29,515 nucleotides of DNA from Thoreauomyces humboldtii (GCA_027596035.1 JADGJA010000220.1:1-29515), one strand, 5' to 3'. Shown: positions 10,880 through 19,669, numbered from the stretch's first letter. Translations and numbers: made by a program. Notes: a model not told the origin generated them from the sequence alone.

Positions 10880-11301
10880 GGCTGCGTGAGAAACTAGTCC
10901 GCTCGAGATGTTCAAACAGTTTGTGCAAAGGACCGAAGCGGGGCATGGGGAGAGATATCGCTTTTAACCAGCTCCTGTCCCAATCATGGGAACGGTTCTT
11001 TCTTTGAGAGACAAACTGTTCCACCAAAAACAGCGGCAACCTTTGACCTTTCCGTTTCGGCAGCTGGACGGCGGCCCAAACCTAAACAAACCGCAAACGG
11101 CCTACCGGTCCTACCGGTAGGACCTTTCAACCCCAACGCAACCGTATCGGCCTCCAACGCAACCACATGCGCCTCTCTTCCTCATAGTATGATACATTGC
11201 TCGACCTTGGTTGCGAGCGTCAAACTCATGTGTCGCAGCGCAAGAGGTGAAACCGACAATAGTTTGCTACACCAACCTAATATTCATGGTGTCTTCCATC
11301 A
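10880..11301. promoter_or_regulatory. Intergenic region upstream of the NAT gene and of the tRNA
   Basis: 422 bp without a convincing gene. It should contain the NAT promoter (minus strand). Notable marks are a palindrome (11110-11121) preceded by a 9-base partial copy, and an 11-base direct repeat CCAACGCAACC at 11133-11143 and 11154-11164. Confidence 0.45.
11101..11121. repeat. Short palindrome with adjacent half copy
   Basis: CCTACCGGTAGG (11110-11121) is a perfect 12-base palindrome. It is directly preceded by CCTACCGGT (11101-11109), so the left arm and centre occur twice in tandem. It could be a dimeric transcription factor site; no factor is identified. Confidence 0.6.
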
Positions 11302-11374
11302 GGTCCCATAGTGTAGTTGGTTATCACCCGAGACTCTGAATCTCGTGACCTGAGTTCGAATCTCAGTGGGACCT
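11302..11374 (+). tRNA. tRNA-Gln (anticodon CTG), no intron
   Basis: A 73-base cloverleaf. The acceptor stem pairs GGTCCCA (11302-11308) with TGGGACC (11367-11373), leaving a T discriminator base. The D arm has TAGTGTAGTTGG (A box). The anticodon stem CGAGA/TCTCG (11329-11333 with 11341-11345) encloses the seven-base loop CTCTGAA, whose anticodon CTG (11336-11338) reads the glutamine codon CAG. The T arm carries GTTCGAATC (B box). No intron and no encoded CCA, as in eukaryotes. The first downstream T runs that could end Pol III transcription are at 11442-11445 and 11454-11458, rather far away. Confidence 0.95.
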
Positions 11375-11743
11375 ACTGAGAATACTACTTAAACATGTAT
11401 CACAGTTGGATTCATCGATCCGTACGTTTCACTTGGAAAAATTTTGCTGAACATTTTTATGCCGCCCAACCGTTTTGAGAGACATTCGACCTACTCGAGG
11501 CGAGGCGATCACCCGCCGGCCCTCCTCGTTATTTCTCTCTTATGCGGCGAAGTGTTGTGCCATCCGAATCGGCGAACCCACTATAGTACAATTCGTGCAC
11601 GCCGGATCGTGTGATGAGTGCCACTGACCGTGGCCAAGTCACGAACCTGTCGAACTGCTAAGAGCTGCCGCGCCACGCCGGTGTCTCAGCGTTGGCGATT
11701 CTACACGTCGAAGGAACTGCTTCCGAGACGATCTTTATGCAGG
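11375..11743 (+). promoter_or_regulatory. Upstream region of the G-patch gene
   Basis: 369 bp between the tRNA and the G-patch start. It has the T runs mentioned for the tRNA. The protein frame is open upstream to 11618 but without an ATG. A short upstream ORF of 15 codons (11614-11661) lies in the likely leader. No other gene is seen. Confidence 0.4.
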
Positions 11744-12550
11744 ATGGAGGTGATCGACCTCACCAACGATGAGGATAACGCACCTCACCTTTCACCGGGA
11801 GGGACCGGTACGATCCATCCAGGTCAGCGAGCTCATGTCATCTCCGCCATCTCCAGTCCTTCTCAATCAGGTCCCGTCGAGCAGCAGGCTCCTTGGCGTC
11901 GCTTCGAGAGGCTCACGGGAACGGCTCCCCTCGCTTTCGTCGTCGCCGCCGAACCCAAAGCACCGCCCTCGGATGTACCAGCGGACCGGGTGGTCGTCGA
12001 ACGAAAGCAGGTCACGCAAGGAGCTACCGCGGCAGAGATATATCGATCCGTCGTCTCGACTGGGAAGAGACCCGTGGAGTTCATCAGCCTTGATAGCGAC
12101 GACGAAGAAGAGGAACGTGTCGACTCGACGACGATTACAATGCACGAGGGTCATCGTCATGGATTGGACTCTGACACGCATTCCCATGACGCGGACCAGA
12201 AGAAGGATGAGAAGCAGAAGACAACGAAGAGACCCGCTGATGACATCCCTACAAACAAGATTCGGAGTGGGAATCTTGGATACTCGCTCCTCGAAAAGGC
12301 AGGCTGGAAGCCGGGGACAGGACTAGGCCTCAACGGGGACGGAAGAACGGATCCCGTGTTGCCAAAGTACAAGAACGATCGACGGGGTCTCGGAGTGCCG
12401 CCCTTGAAACCTCCGAAGAGCCTTACCACCGTACCTGAACCGCGAGACGTTCAGCACAAGGAAGCAAGGAGAAAGGGCGGGCGTTTGAAGGTATCCGAGG
12501 ATGGGGAAGGTCAGAAATGGCGACGATTCCTGGCGTACCTCAACAGTTGA
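11744..12550 (+). CDS. G-patch domain protein with SUMO-interacting motifs
   Basis: An intronless frame of 268 residues. The G-patch (about 174-218) reads SGNLGYSLLEKAGWKPGTGL, then GLNGDGR and YKNDRRGLG. G-patches bind and activate DEAH-box RNA helicases or contact RNA, so a nuclear RNA role is likely. Two acidic, hydrophobic-core motifs resemble SUMO-interacting motifs: VIDLTNDED at residues 3-11 and FISLDSDDEEEE at 113-124. The middle (about 125-170) is charged and His/Asp/Lys-rich, with a basic nuclear-localisation-like tail after the G-patch (ARRKGGRLK). The start is the first ATG in frame and places the first motif at the very N-terminus. I cannot assign it to a named G-patch family. 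The CTC1 gene converges on it, 250 bp away. Confidence 0.85.
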   Translation: MEVIDLTNDEDNAPHLSPGGTGTIHPGQRAHVISAISSPSQSGPVEQQAPWRRFERLTGTAPLAFVVAAEPKAPPSDVPADRVVVERKQVTQGATAAEIYRSVVSTGKRPVEFISLDSDDEEEERVDSTTITMHEGHRHGLDSDTHSHDADQKKDEKQKTTKRPADDIPTNKIRSGNLGYSLLEKAGWKPGTGLGLNGDGRTDPVLPKYKNDRRGLGVPPLKPPKSLTTVPEPRDVQHKEARRKGGRLKVSEDGEGQKWRRFLAYLNS

Positions 12551-12800
12551 GGGCCTCTTGGTGGACGGAAGTGACCAAGGACCTTTGATGAGAGTGAAGC
12601 GCGCATTTTATACCCACCTGGTACCATCACTAATCACCATGACACCGACACGGATCTCGTACGCCCGTTACAACAGCCGCCTGGTCAGGAGAGCTTAGCA
12701 ATTCACGAGCTTCCTGTTTTGTCGTTTGCCGAGGGGAGATCAATATAACCATATGTATAGCAGCCAAATATGCAGGTCAGGTTTCTGTACATCTCAATTT

Positions 12801-15800
12801 CTATGTTACGGCAAGCTTCGCCAACAGACGTGCGGTTTCGGCCTGCACCTGCACGGGCTCCAACTGCAGCACCTTGAGCGACAGCCTCGAATGCGCCATC
12901 GTCGGCCACTGCTTTCCCCCGCCTGCCCGAAACGTCCGCCTCCGAAAGGTCTCCTCGGACGGGACGCCCGCAGGTTGCTGCTTGGTGACACGACGACATC
13001 GGATCATGACCGCATGTCGGAAGCTGAGGTTCCTGACGCATGATTCGAGGATCGTGGGAGCGGGAACGGGCTCGGAGGTGGCGACCGGGTAGTCGTACCT
13101 CCTCGGATCGTTCCCACCGGCGTTGGACGTGGTGTCCTCGGTGAACCATGGGGGCGTCTGTTCCACATTGCATTCTCCTGCCGATCGCACCGCGGCCGTC
13201 AGCTCCTGCAGGACGGACGTCGAGCATCCGCCTGCGCGAAGGAGAGCGAAGACGGGGTCCGCGTCGTCGATGTAAAGGATGGCCTCGGTGGTGCCGTCCT
13301 CTGCAAAGCAGCTCGCGCGTCCCTGCACGGCGTGATGGACCGCTGCGCATCCGTTCGGGCAGACGCCTCCGCGTACCGGTCGACACTGACAGAGCAGACA
13401 GACGGTCCAGAGCGACACCTCTTGGACGAAGGTCACGTTGCATTTCACGGCGACCGGGACGCGAGCCGAGTGGGCGTGACGGTGCGTGCCGAGGGATCCC
13501 AGGGGAGGGTGGAAGTCGGCCATCTTGAGCATCTGAGGCGCCTGCTCGGCGATGCTGGCCCGTGCCGCGAGGGTTCCCACCGGATCGTGGTGGACCGTGA
13601 TCGTCGTCTCGGGGACGAACTGAGCGTAGATGAGTCCTCGACCGGACTTTCGGACGGCGATCCTCCGGAATCGCACTAGCGCGCCAGGGATCATTGCGAG
13701 CGGATAGGCGTGCCTACGCAGGTCGAGGTAAAGGTCGATGGAATCCGGATCCATACGATCTCGAAGACGGATGAAGAGGATACGATCGTGTCGACCGGTG
13801 CCGATGCCATGGCTGTCAAAGAGTCGTCGAGCACTCGGATCGTCCAGAAGGAGGTCAGGCTCCGCGCTCCGGAACTCGCGATGCTCGACAACACCTTCTA
13901 AGGACACGAGATAGTCTTGAAATGGCTCATTAGCACATCCGGGATCCATATGTCGACTGACGAGGGCGCCAACACTGCGGAAGCTAGGCAGGCCAAGCTT
14001 GCTTCGGACACGGTCCAGATCGGCTCTGGGCACACGTACATTGCCGAATTTGGGATTTGGCTGATGACGAGCGTCGGTCCTCGTAATGACGGACAGATCT
14101 GGTACTGGGATGGCTTTCGTTGCGCCGGTCCACTTGAGGAACAATGTGCGTTCGTGCCAAGGACTCGGTAACGCCTGTTCCGGTGGACTGGGAACAACTT
14201 CAGGGTTGGTGAGGATGTAGCATGTGTCCAGGTCCCATGAAGGCATGTCAAGCTTGGTGCAGGGGATCTCCATGTATGTGGGGCGACTTTCCCACTGAAG
14301 GCGACTACCATTGAGTTCCCACGAGATTCCCTCCACGATGCGATAAGTGTAATGAAGGTTCGCTCCTGCAAGCTTAGCCGCTCGCCCACAAACATGTTGA
14401 AGGAGGAAGATCGAAGAAATAGCGGGTACCAGCACCGGCTCTTCCGGATCGTCCGCGGCCTCGATCGAAGAGCTCAAGGGCTCCCCTACTGCCGTCAGGT
14501 CGCTTGCGGTCCAGCGCAACGCCACCGTCGATAGAGCCACCGAGCCCGGAAGTGAGTCCTGTACGGTGATGCTCTCGCAAAGTATGTCAACCGATTTGAT
14601 GAGCACCAGTCTTCCCATGAAGTCCGATGCCGGCAGCTCAAGGTCCAGATCGCACGAGCAGCGGAGGGACCCGGAGGAGTCGTGAAAAGTGATCTCGCTG
14701 GAATCAGTTGTTAGCCATCCGATGAGCACACTGTCGCTCAAATCTAAGTCTTTTGATGTGATCACGGTGTGGCTCCAAGCCGATTGTGCGTTGACAACCG
14801 CGGGAGCGGCGTCTTGAAGCTTGCAGATGCGGGCCTGGATGTCGGCCACGCAGACCACAATGGGTATGGGATACCGCCATGTGGCTGTGATGCAGGTGAG
14901 CTCATGTCGGATGAACATGGGGCTGTTGTTGTGTGGAATCGGAACGTATCCAAACGAAGAAAGAAGCTTCAGAACCCGGTGCAATGGCCATCGCTGAGTG
15001 AGTAGACTTTCCACCCGTGATCCTCTCGTAGCTGAATTTTCCAGCTCCTGCACATACGCCCCGAGTTTGTTGACCACCAGCAGGTCGGGTATGTTCACGG
15101 CACTGAGTAGCTGAATGACCCTCGATCGATCGTCGTTTCGGCAGATGAAACATGGTCCGGGTACACTCGCGAACGCACGAAAGTGAAGCGTAGAGCCCGC
15201 ACACGCGATGAGAGTCATCCGACTCGAGACGGGCTCCAAGTTTTCGGCGTGCTGTGGAAATCGCAAGTCGTCCAGGACCAGGTGGACATTGTGCATGTCG
15301 ATGTCAGTTCCGATTCGCAGTCCGCGCCCGAAACCTGGAGGGGTGAAGTGTGTGAGGTACAGGAAGGTCCGACCGTCTAGCTCGTATACGCCAGCTAGCA
15401 CATCGACTACGCGAGTAATGCGGCCCGAATACGAGATGAAATGGGTATCCCTCGCTGCTTTCGCGGTTGACTCAATGTCCGCGAATGGACTGGCCGCGCA
15501 AGAAGCATCAGCGGTTGCGGAGAAGTGTACGTCTCCTTGAGACAGATCGAAGGCAGCGGATGCAGCTGCCATCGGAGGCTTGCGATGCGCAGGCTTCTCG
15601 ATGATGCTCGACTTTGCCCACATGAACTGCAGCACTTTTTGCTTTTCTGTTCGATCCGGGAGGCGGGCCGATACCCGGCCAGGTTTCAGGTGTGTGAAAA
15701 GGTACCGTTTTCCAACGTGCAGACCTTCGTAGTACGGCAAGATGTCCCTGGGAGAATCTTGCTGTTCGCGATACATGACGAAGGTGGTGAGGATCGTGCG

Positions 15801-16766
15801 AGAGGCAAGTTGGTCCTCGGTCAAAGGTGGTGCAAAGCTGTGATCGACGAGCCACTGTAACTCCAGGAAAAAGGTGATGATGCCATGTCCCGGGAACGTG
15901 ATGAGACTCTTTGCTCGAACGGTGCCTGTGATGGAGACGAACTTGGACTTGCTGGCCTCCGCTATCGACAGATGCCTGGGCGGCGAGCCGACGGTCGAAG
16001 AGAAGCCGTCGACCTCGACCTCGACCTCCTCCTCCGATGCTTGCTCCGGCAGCAGGCTGGGTGGATCATGCTCAAGGTCGCACTCTGCGCTCGTGAAATC
16101 GTAGCTCCAGCAGGACAAAAGGAAGTGCGAATCCGAGAGCAACAGCGGATCACCCGACACCTCCAGATACGAGAAGGCCTTGGCTGCACGCGGCGTGACG
16201 GAGGAGGCCAGGACCGTCAGGTCCGGGAGGAGCTGCTGGTCGGCATCCTTGGACCAGAAGACCGGGATGGCGTTCCAGTCCAGTAGACAGCAGGTCCGGT
16301 CCATGAGCCTCATGTCGAACGAGGTGAATTCGCAGGGCAGGGCGCCCGTGGTGTCGCAGAAGCATATCGCGTTTCTCACATCGTCGAGTCCAGCACGAGG
16401 GTATTCTTGTCGAGCCTGACGCTTTGTCAGGAAGCGCCCTACTAGGATCGGCTTGTGTCCGAGGGCGAGGCCGAGGGAAGCGGACGAGGCGCCCCGTGAG
16501 ACGTGGGATGGGAGTGAGAGGAGCTCGGCGATGCGATAGACGCGGTACGACTGCACAGAGCCCTTGGGTTGCATGTCATGTTGCGATTCGATGGGGAAGC
16601 AAGCCTGTGGACTGTCGTATATCACCGGGTTCGTGAACCTGGGGTTGGGGGAAGTCGTCTGGTAAGGCGGGCAGGCAGGCAGGCAGGGGAAGTTGGAACA
16701 AAAACACATTGGATGGATGGAGTCTGTGCGTGCATCCGGACACGGTTCGGACAGAGTGTGAGTCAT
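12801..16766 (-). CDS. CTC1: CTC1-like large subunit of the CST telomere-maintenance complex
   Basis: CTC1 with STN1 and TEN1 forms the RPA-like CST complex, which binds single-stranded telomeric DNA, limits telomerase and recruits DNA polymerase alpha-primase. The intronless frame has 1321 residues (human CTC1 1217). Matches I recognise from the family: an N-terminal OB-fold with CFCDTTGALPCEF (about 135-147); a middle OB-fold with SYSGRITRVVDVLAGVYELD; and a C-terminal RPA70-like OB-fold with a zinc ribbon, Cys1123-x2-Cys1126 and Cys1136-x3-Cys1140, followed by EDGTTEAILYID. The order and spacing fit a complete protein. The start is uncertain: the first ATG is at 16766, but the first 64 residues are low-complexity; Met65 (ATG at 16574) precedes the first conserved part. 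It shares a short divergent promoter region with the PPR gene. Confidence 0.85.
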   Translation of the reverse strand: MTHTLSEPCPDARTDSIHPMCFCSNFPCLPACPPYQTTSPNPRFTNPVIYDSPQACFPIESQHDMQPKGSVQSYRVYRIAELLSLPSHVSRGASSASLGLALGHKPILVGRFLTKRQARQEYPRAGLDDVRNAICFCDTTGALPCEFTSFDMRLMDRTCCLLDWNAIPVFWSKDADQQLLPDLTVLASSVTPRAAKAFSYLEVSGDPLLLSDSHFLLSCWSYDFTSAECDLEHDPPSLLPEQASEEEVEVEVDGFSSTVGSPPRHLSIAEASKSKFVSITGTVRAKSLITFPGHGIITFFLELQWLVDHSFAPPLTEDQLASRTILTTFVMYREQQDSPRDILPYYEGLHVGKRYLFTHLKPGRVSARLPDRTEKQKVLQFMWAKSSIIEKPAHRKPPMAAASAAFDLSQGDVHFSATADASCAASPFADIESTAKAARDTHFISYSGRITRVVDVLAGVYELDGRTFLYLTHFTPPGFGRGLRIGTDIDMHNVHLVLDDLRFPQHAENLEPVSSRMTLIACAGSTLHFRAFASVPGPCFICRNDDRSRVIQLLSAVNIPDLLVVNKLGAYVQELENSATRGSRVESLLTQRWPLHRVLKLLSSFGYVPIPHNNSPMFIRHELTCITATWRYPIPIVVCVADIQARICKLQDAAPAVVNAQSAWSHTVITSKDLDLSDSVLIGWLTTDSSEITFHDSSGSLRCSCDLDLELPASDFMGRLVLIKSVDILCESITVQDSLPGSVALSTVALRWTASDLTAVGEPLSSSIEAADDPEEPVLVPAISSIFLLQHVCGRAAKLAGANLHYTYRIVEGISWELNGSRLQWESRPTYMEIPCTKLDMPSWDLDTCYILTNPEVVPSPPEQALPSPWHERTLFLKWTGATKAIPVPDLSVITRTDARHQPNPKFGNVRVPRADLDRVRSKLGLPSFRSVGALVSRHMDPGCANEPFQDYLVSLEGVVEHREFRSAEPDLLLDDPSARRLFDSHGIGTGRHDRILFIRLRDRMDPDSIDLYLDLRRHAYPLAMIPGALVRFRRIAVRKSGRGLIYAQFVPETTITVHHDPVGTLAARASIAEQAPQMLKMADFHPPLGSLGTHRHAHSARVPVAVKCNVTFVQEVSLWTVCLLCQCRPVRGGVCPNGCAAVHHAVQGRASCFAEDGTTEAILYIDDADPVFALLRAGGCSTSVLQELTAAVRSAGECNVEQTPPWFTEDTTSNAGGNDPRRYDYPVATSEPVPAPTILESCVRNLSFRHAVMIRCRRVTKQQPAGVPSEETFRRRTFRAGGGKQWPTMAHSRLSLKVLQLEPVQVQAETARLLAKLAVT

Positions 16767-17016
16767 CGTCTCGTCTCGTCTCGCCTCGCCTCGCCTCGGT
16801 CACTTCCACACTTCTCGTCCCTTCTTCATCCCATCCTTCTCTCGGATGTGCTTTGCTTGACGCTCTGTCTCTGTACACTCTCGCCCTGTGTCTTTCTTGC
16901 ACGTCACTGGTCTGCTGGGCTGCTGGTCAAGGGGCATGCATCTGGTGGTAACCGTCCCTCCCCTGTACCCTCGCTCCATCCTGGCCGCCCCTCCACGGAC
17001 GGGACGAGCTTTGCTT
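16767..17016. promoter_or_regulatory. Divergent promoter region of CTC1 and the PPR gene, with pentamer repeats
   Basis: 250 bp between two divergent start codons. Next to the CTC1 ATG lies a pentamer array on the plus strand, CTCGT copies followed by three CTCGC copies (about 16769-16798). The rest is pyrimidine-rich. The PPR frame is open through the right half and has another ATG at 16936, so the usable promoter may be shorter. Confidence 0.45.
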
Positions 17017-18903
17017 ATGCACCCTAAGCTCTCACCGCTCCTTGGTATCAGAACGCTGCTACCACTCTTTCGTTCCATTGCTGCCACCTCAACATCCCGC
17101 CATCAAGCTCACTCCGTCGCAGCCACGGTCAGGAGGCATCGTCCAACCAACCACCTCGCAGCCCAGAAGGTCTCGTACCCAGAGCTCAACTCCCTTCATA
17201 ACGCTTTGGCTTCCGGAAAGGCTGCACTCTGCTGGAAGGCCTTCAGCAGGATCAAGGACTACCCAACCCTCTCCCAGTGCATCGCTCCAGCAGACTACGT
17301 CGCTCTCCTCGAGATCATCCTCAAGGCTCCCACCGGCTGGTCCGGACGCACCCGAGCCTTCCGCGTCCAGGAGGTCCTGAGGGAGCTGGCTCGGAACACA
17401 AAGGTCGCCAACGCCACCATGCTCGTCCTGGGAAGGAAGGACGCGGACGCGGCACGGCAGACCCTGGACATCCTGCTGCGGCACGGGACCGCGGACGGAG
17501 AGTCGTGGCTGTACCTCCTCCGTCGCGCCTGCGACGCCAGAAGGTTCGACCAGGTGGACGAAGCCTTCGATCAGATGGTCCAGGCCCGCGTCAAGCCGTC
17601 CTTGCGCGCCTTCAACTTTGTGCTGCATTCCATGGCCCAGCACGGCATCCCGGACAGGGTCTTTGCGCTGTGGGACAGGTGGAAGGGCGTCCTGCCTCCG
17701 AGCGAGCCCACCTACGGGATCCTGCTGACCGCCGTTCCGGCTACGAAGGCGGGCGCGATGACGGAAGACGGTCTTCTCGAGGAGATGGAAGCTCAGGGCA
17801 TCGACGTTGACGAGCAGCACTTTACCATCTTAATGGAGAACTGCCTGCGGAGAGACGATCTCCCGCGGGCCGAGAGATGGTTTCGAGAGATGTGCGACGC
17901 AGGCTTTGAGCCCAACTTCGCGGTGTGGAGGGCCATCATCAGGCTCAAGATCTCGAACGGCGACGAGGCGGAAGCCGAACACCTGTTCTCGCGAATGTCC
18001 GGCAGAGTCGAGATGGCAAAGATGCCTGCGATCTACTACGCCTACATCAACGCCTACGCCAAGGTCGGCGCTTACGCGATGTCGCTGCACTGGATCGCAC
18101 GAGCACGTGACGATAGCGTTCCACTGTCTCAATTCGGATCGCCTTACACCCCTTTGATCCAGCGTTGCATCGCTACGGCGGGCATCGATGCCGCTGTCCA
18201 GGTGTTCGAATGCATTCCGGACCGGGACCTCGGTCCCCAAGACGTCGCGTTCGAACCTTTCATCAAGTTCTACACCGCCCAATCCGACCTGCCCAACGCG
18301 CGGGCCTGGTTTGCGCGGATCGAAGCCAGCGGTCGCTCTCCCTCCGCAGTGACGTACCACCAGATACTCAACGCCTATGCAAAACGGGGAGAGCTCCTCG
18401 AGGTCATCGATTGGTACAAGCAGATGCGAAACGCGGGCATCGAGGAGGATGCAACCACCCTCACGATCCTCATGAACGCCTGCAGTTTCGCGCAACACTT
18501 CGACACCGCGTTCGCTGTCTGGAATACCCTCAAGACCGAATACAAGGCGACCATGTCGGATGCATCTCTGAGCGTGTTCGTCGATCTGTGCGGGTTCTCC
18601 GGAAACCTTCGCTTCATGGAGCAGGAACTGAGGGAGCTCTCCCGGGTGGACGGGGGCAGTCTCGATCAGAACGTCTACAACAGCATCATCGAGGCGTACG
18701 CGAGGAACGCAGAGTTCGAAACGGCAAAGTTGGTGCTCTTCGAGGCCATGCCGCAACATGCGGTTGCCCCAACGTACAAGACGCTGCAGACCCTGTTCAC
18801 CCCGCTCAGAAACGCCGGAAGAATCCGAGAGGCCCACGAGGTGGAAGCCCGGTTCTACAACCAGTTCCCGTATCTCAGAAGGTCGCGAGGCCGTCATGGC
18901 TAG
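17017..18903 (+). CDS. Pentatricopeptide repeat (PPR) protein, probably mitochondrial
   Basis: An RNA-binding helical-repeat protein; PPR proteins act on organelle transcripts in processing, stability or translation. The intronless frame gives 628 residues from 17017, or 655 from the in-frame ATG at 16936. The N-terminus is rich in Arg, Ser, Ala and Leu without acids (MHPKLSPLLGIRTLLPLFRS), a good mitochondrial targeting sequence. Repeats of about 35 residues run through most of the protein. Examples are RAFNFVLHSMAQHGIPDRVF, EQHFTILMENCLRRDDLPRA, AVWRAIIRLKISNGDEAEAE, VTYHQILNAYAKRGELLEV, TLTILMNACSFAQHFDTAF and NVYNSIIEAYARNAEFETA. No endonuclease or other catalytic domain is seen. I cannot name the target RNA or an orthologue. 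The true start is unsettled between the two ATGs. Confidence 0.88.
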   Translation: MHPKLSPLLGIRTLLPLFRSIAATSTSRHQAHSVAATVRRHRPTNHLAAQKVSYPELNSLHNALASGKAALCWKAFSRIKDYPTLSQCIAPADYVALLEIILKAPTGWSGRTRAFRVQEVLRELARNTKVANATMLVLGRKDADAARQTLDILLRHGTADGESWLYLLRRACDARRFDQVDEAFDQMVQARVKPSLRAFNFVLHSMAQHGIPDRVFALWDRWKGVLPPSEPTYGILLTAVPATKAGAMTEDGLLEEMEAQGIDVDEQHFTILMENCLRRDDLPRAERWFREMCDAGFEPNFAVWRAIIRLKISNGDEAEAEHLFSRMSGRVEMAKMPAIYYAYINAYAKVGAYAMSLHWIARARDDSVPLSQFGSPYTPLIQRCIATAGIDAAVQVFECIPDRDLGPQDVAFEPFIKFYTAQSDLPNARAWFARIEASGRSPSAVTYHQILNAYAKRGELLEVIDWYKQMRNAGIEEDATTLTILMNACSFAQHFDTAFAVWNTLKTEYKATMSDASLSVFVDLCGFSGNLRFMEQELRELSRVDGGSLDQNVYNSIIEAYARNAEFETAKLVLFEAMPQHAVAPTYKTLQTLFTPLRNAGRIREAHEVEARFYNQFPYLRRSRGRHG

Positions 18904-19283
18904 ATGGATCTTGTAGGGCTCTTCTTGAAAGCCCGGTTTTCCTTCCGCGTGGCGGTTACATACGCTTTTGCTATGCGACTGCCAACGGCGTACATCACGC
19001 CCGATCACCAGTGGTTGAGCTCGACGCGCTGTTCCACGGTTGAGTGGTTACGTGGTCACACTCAAGGCGGTCGCATTCAACGTGGTCAAAATCACCGTGC
19101 TAGCGTCAATACCCCTCTGACGGTTATCGACATCAGCTAAGAGTGGGCCTAGAGGGCGGCATCAGCCCGACCGCCGAAGGCGTGGCGTATCCGACTCTGT
19201 TTCGGAAAGCCACCGGTACAGCGGAGAGCGATGTCGAAGGCCGGCGTAGGTGCCGGTAATGGCCACGGAGATTTCGTGCCGAA

Positions 19284-19470
19284 TTACGAGGTTCCGGTGG
19301 CGATTCCGGCCGCTTGGAATGCATCGCCCATCTCGAACCGGTTGCCGAGGGCGAGGAACCACTTGAAGTGGGTGGCGACGTCCTGACCGATCTGCATGTC
19401 GGAGAAGCAGGTCCGGGCGGCGGGGGATAGGAGCGAGTGGGGCAACTTCAGTCGGGAAAACCCTCTGCTC
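19284..19470 (-). pseudogene. Unidentified coding-like fragment (gene remnant or last exon)
   Basis: On the minus strand a frame ending in TAA at 19284 encodes a segment that includes DMQIGQDVATHFKWFLALGN followed by RFEMGDAFQAAG. Its codons strongly prefer C or G at the third base, as in the real genes of this window, and its composition is that of a folded protein. The first ATG in frame is at 19397; upstream the frame stays open without ATG to 19484. I could not recognise the family or find matching upstream exons, and the frame right after the stop is also open in another phase (to 19162). It may be a decayed gene, a last exon, or a very short gene. Low confidence. Confidence 0.3.
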
Positions 19471-19595
19471 GACCACCGCCGCAAACGCGACCGTAGTTCA
19501 TGTTGCCAGCCACAGGGTGTTAAGCCATAGCTAAAGCTTGACCGTCTATACAGCAGTTGCTCTAGAATAAATTGGGGACTCTTCCTCGGTGATTA

Positions 19596-19669
19596 TCCTG
19601 CGATGATTATCAGATCAGAGGTTGGATGTACAGAAAGGTCGGGGTGGTGGCTTGGTTATCCCATTTGCC
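19596..19669 (+). repeat. Direct repeat, copy 1 (74 bp)
   Basis: Matches 21035-21108 with one difference (A versus G at the eighth base, 19603). The last 66 bases (19604-19669), starting TGATTATCAG and ending CATTTGCC, are identical. It includes GGTCGGGGTGGTGGC. It lies in non-coding DNA. In minus orientation both copies give the same open 19-codon tail ending in a stop, which is a by-product of identity. Confidence 0.95.

Noticed and set aside
11442..11458. Pol III terminator of the tRNA gene
   Set aside because: T runs exist but begin 68 bases after the tRNA, further than usual. Noted under the tRNA only.
11614..11661. 15-codon upstream ORF before the G-patch gene
   Set aside because: Short and without any evidence of being in the transcript; mentioned only in the intergenic entry.
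17089..17820. 243-residue minus-strand open frame
   Set aside because: Also antisense to the PPR gene, with repetitive Gly/Arg/Val composition typical of shadows.
17830..19008. 392-residue open frame on the minus strand
   Set aside because: It is the antisense shadow of the PPR gene; GC-rich codons suppress stops on the other strand. No domain is recognisable and the sense frame has clear PPR repeats.
18165..19043. 292-residue plus-strand frame overlapping the PPR gene end
   Set aside because: Out-of-frame reading of the PPR gene; Arg/Gly-rich, no family features, and it ends in non-coding DNA.
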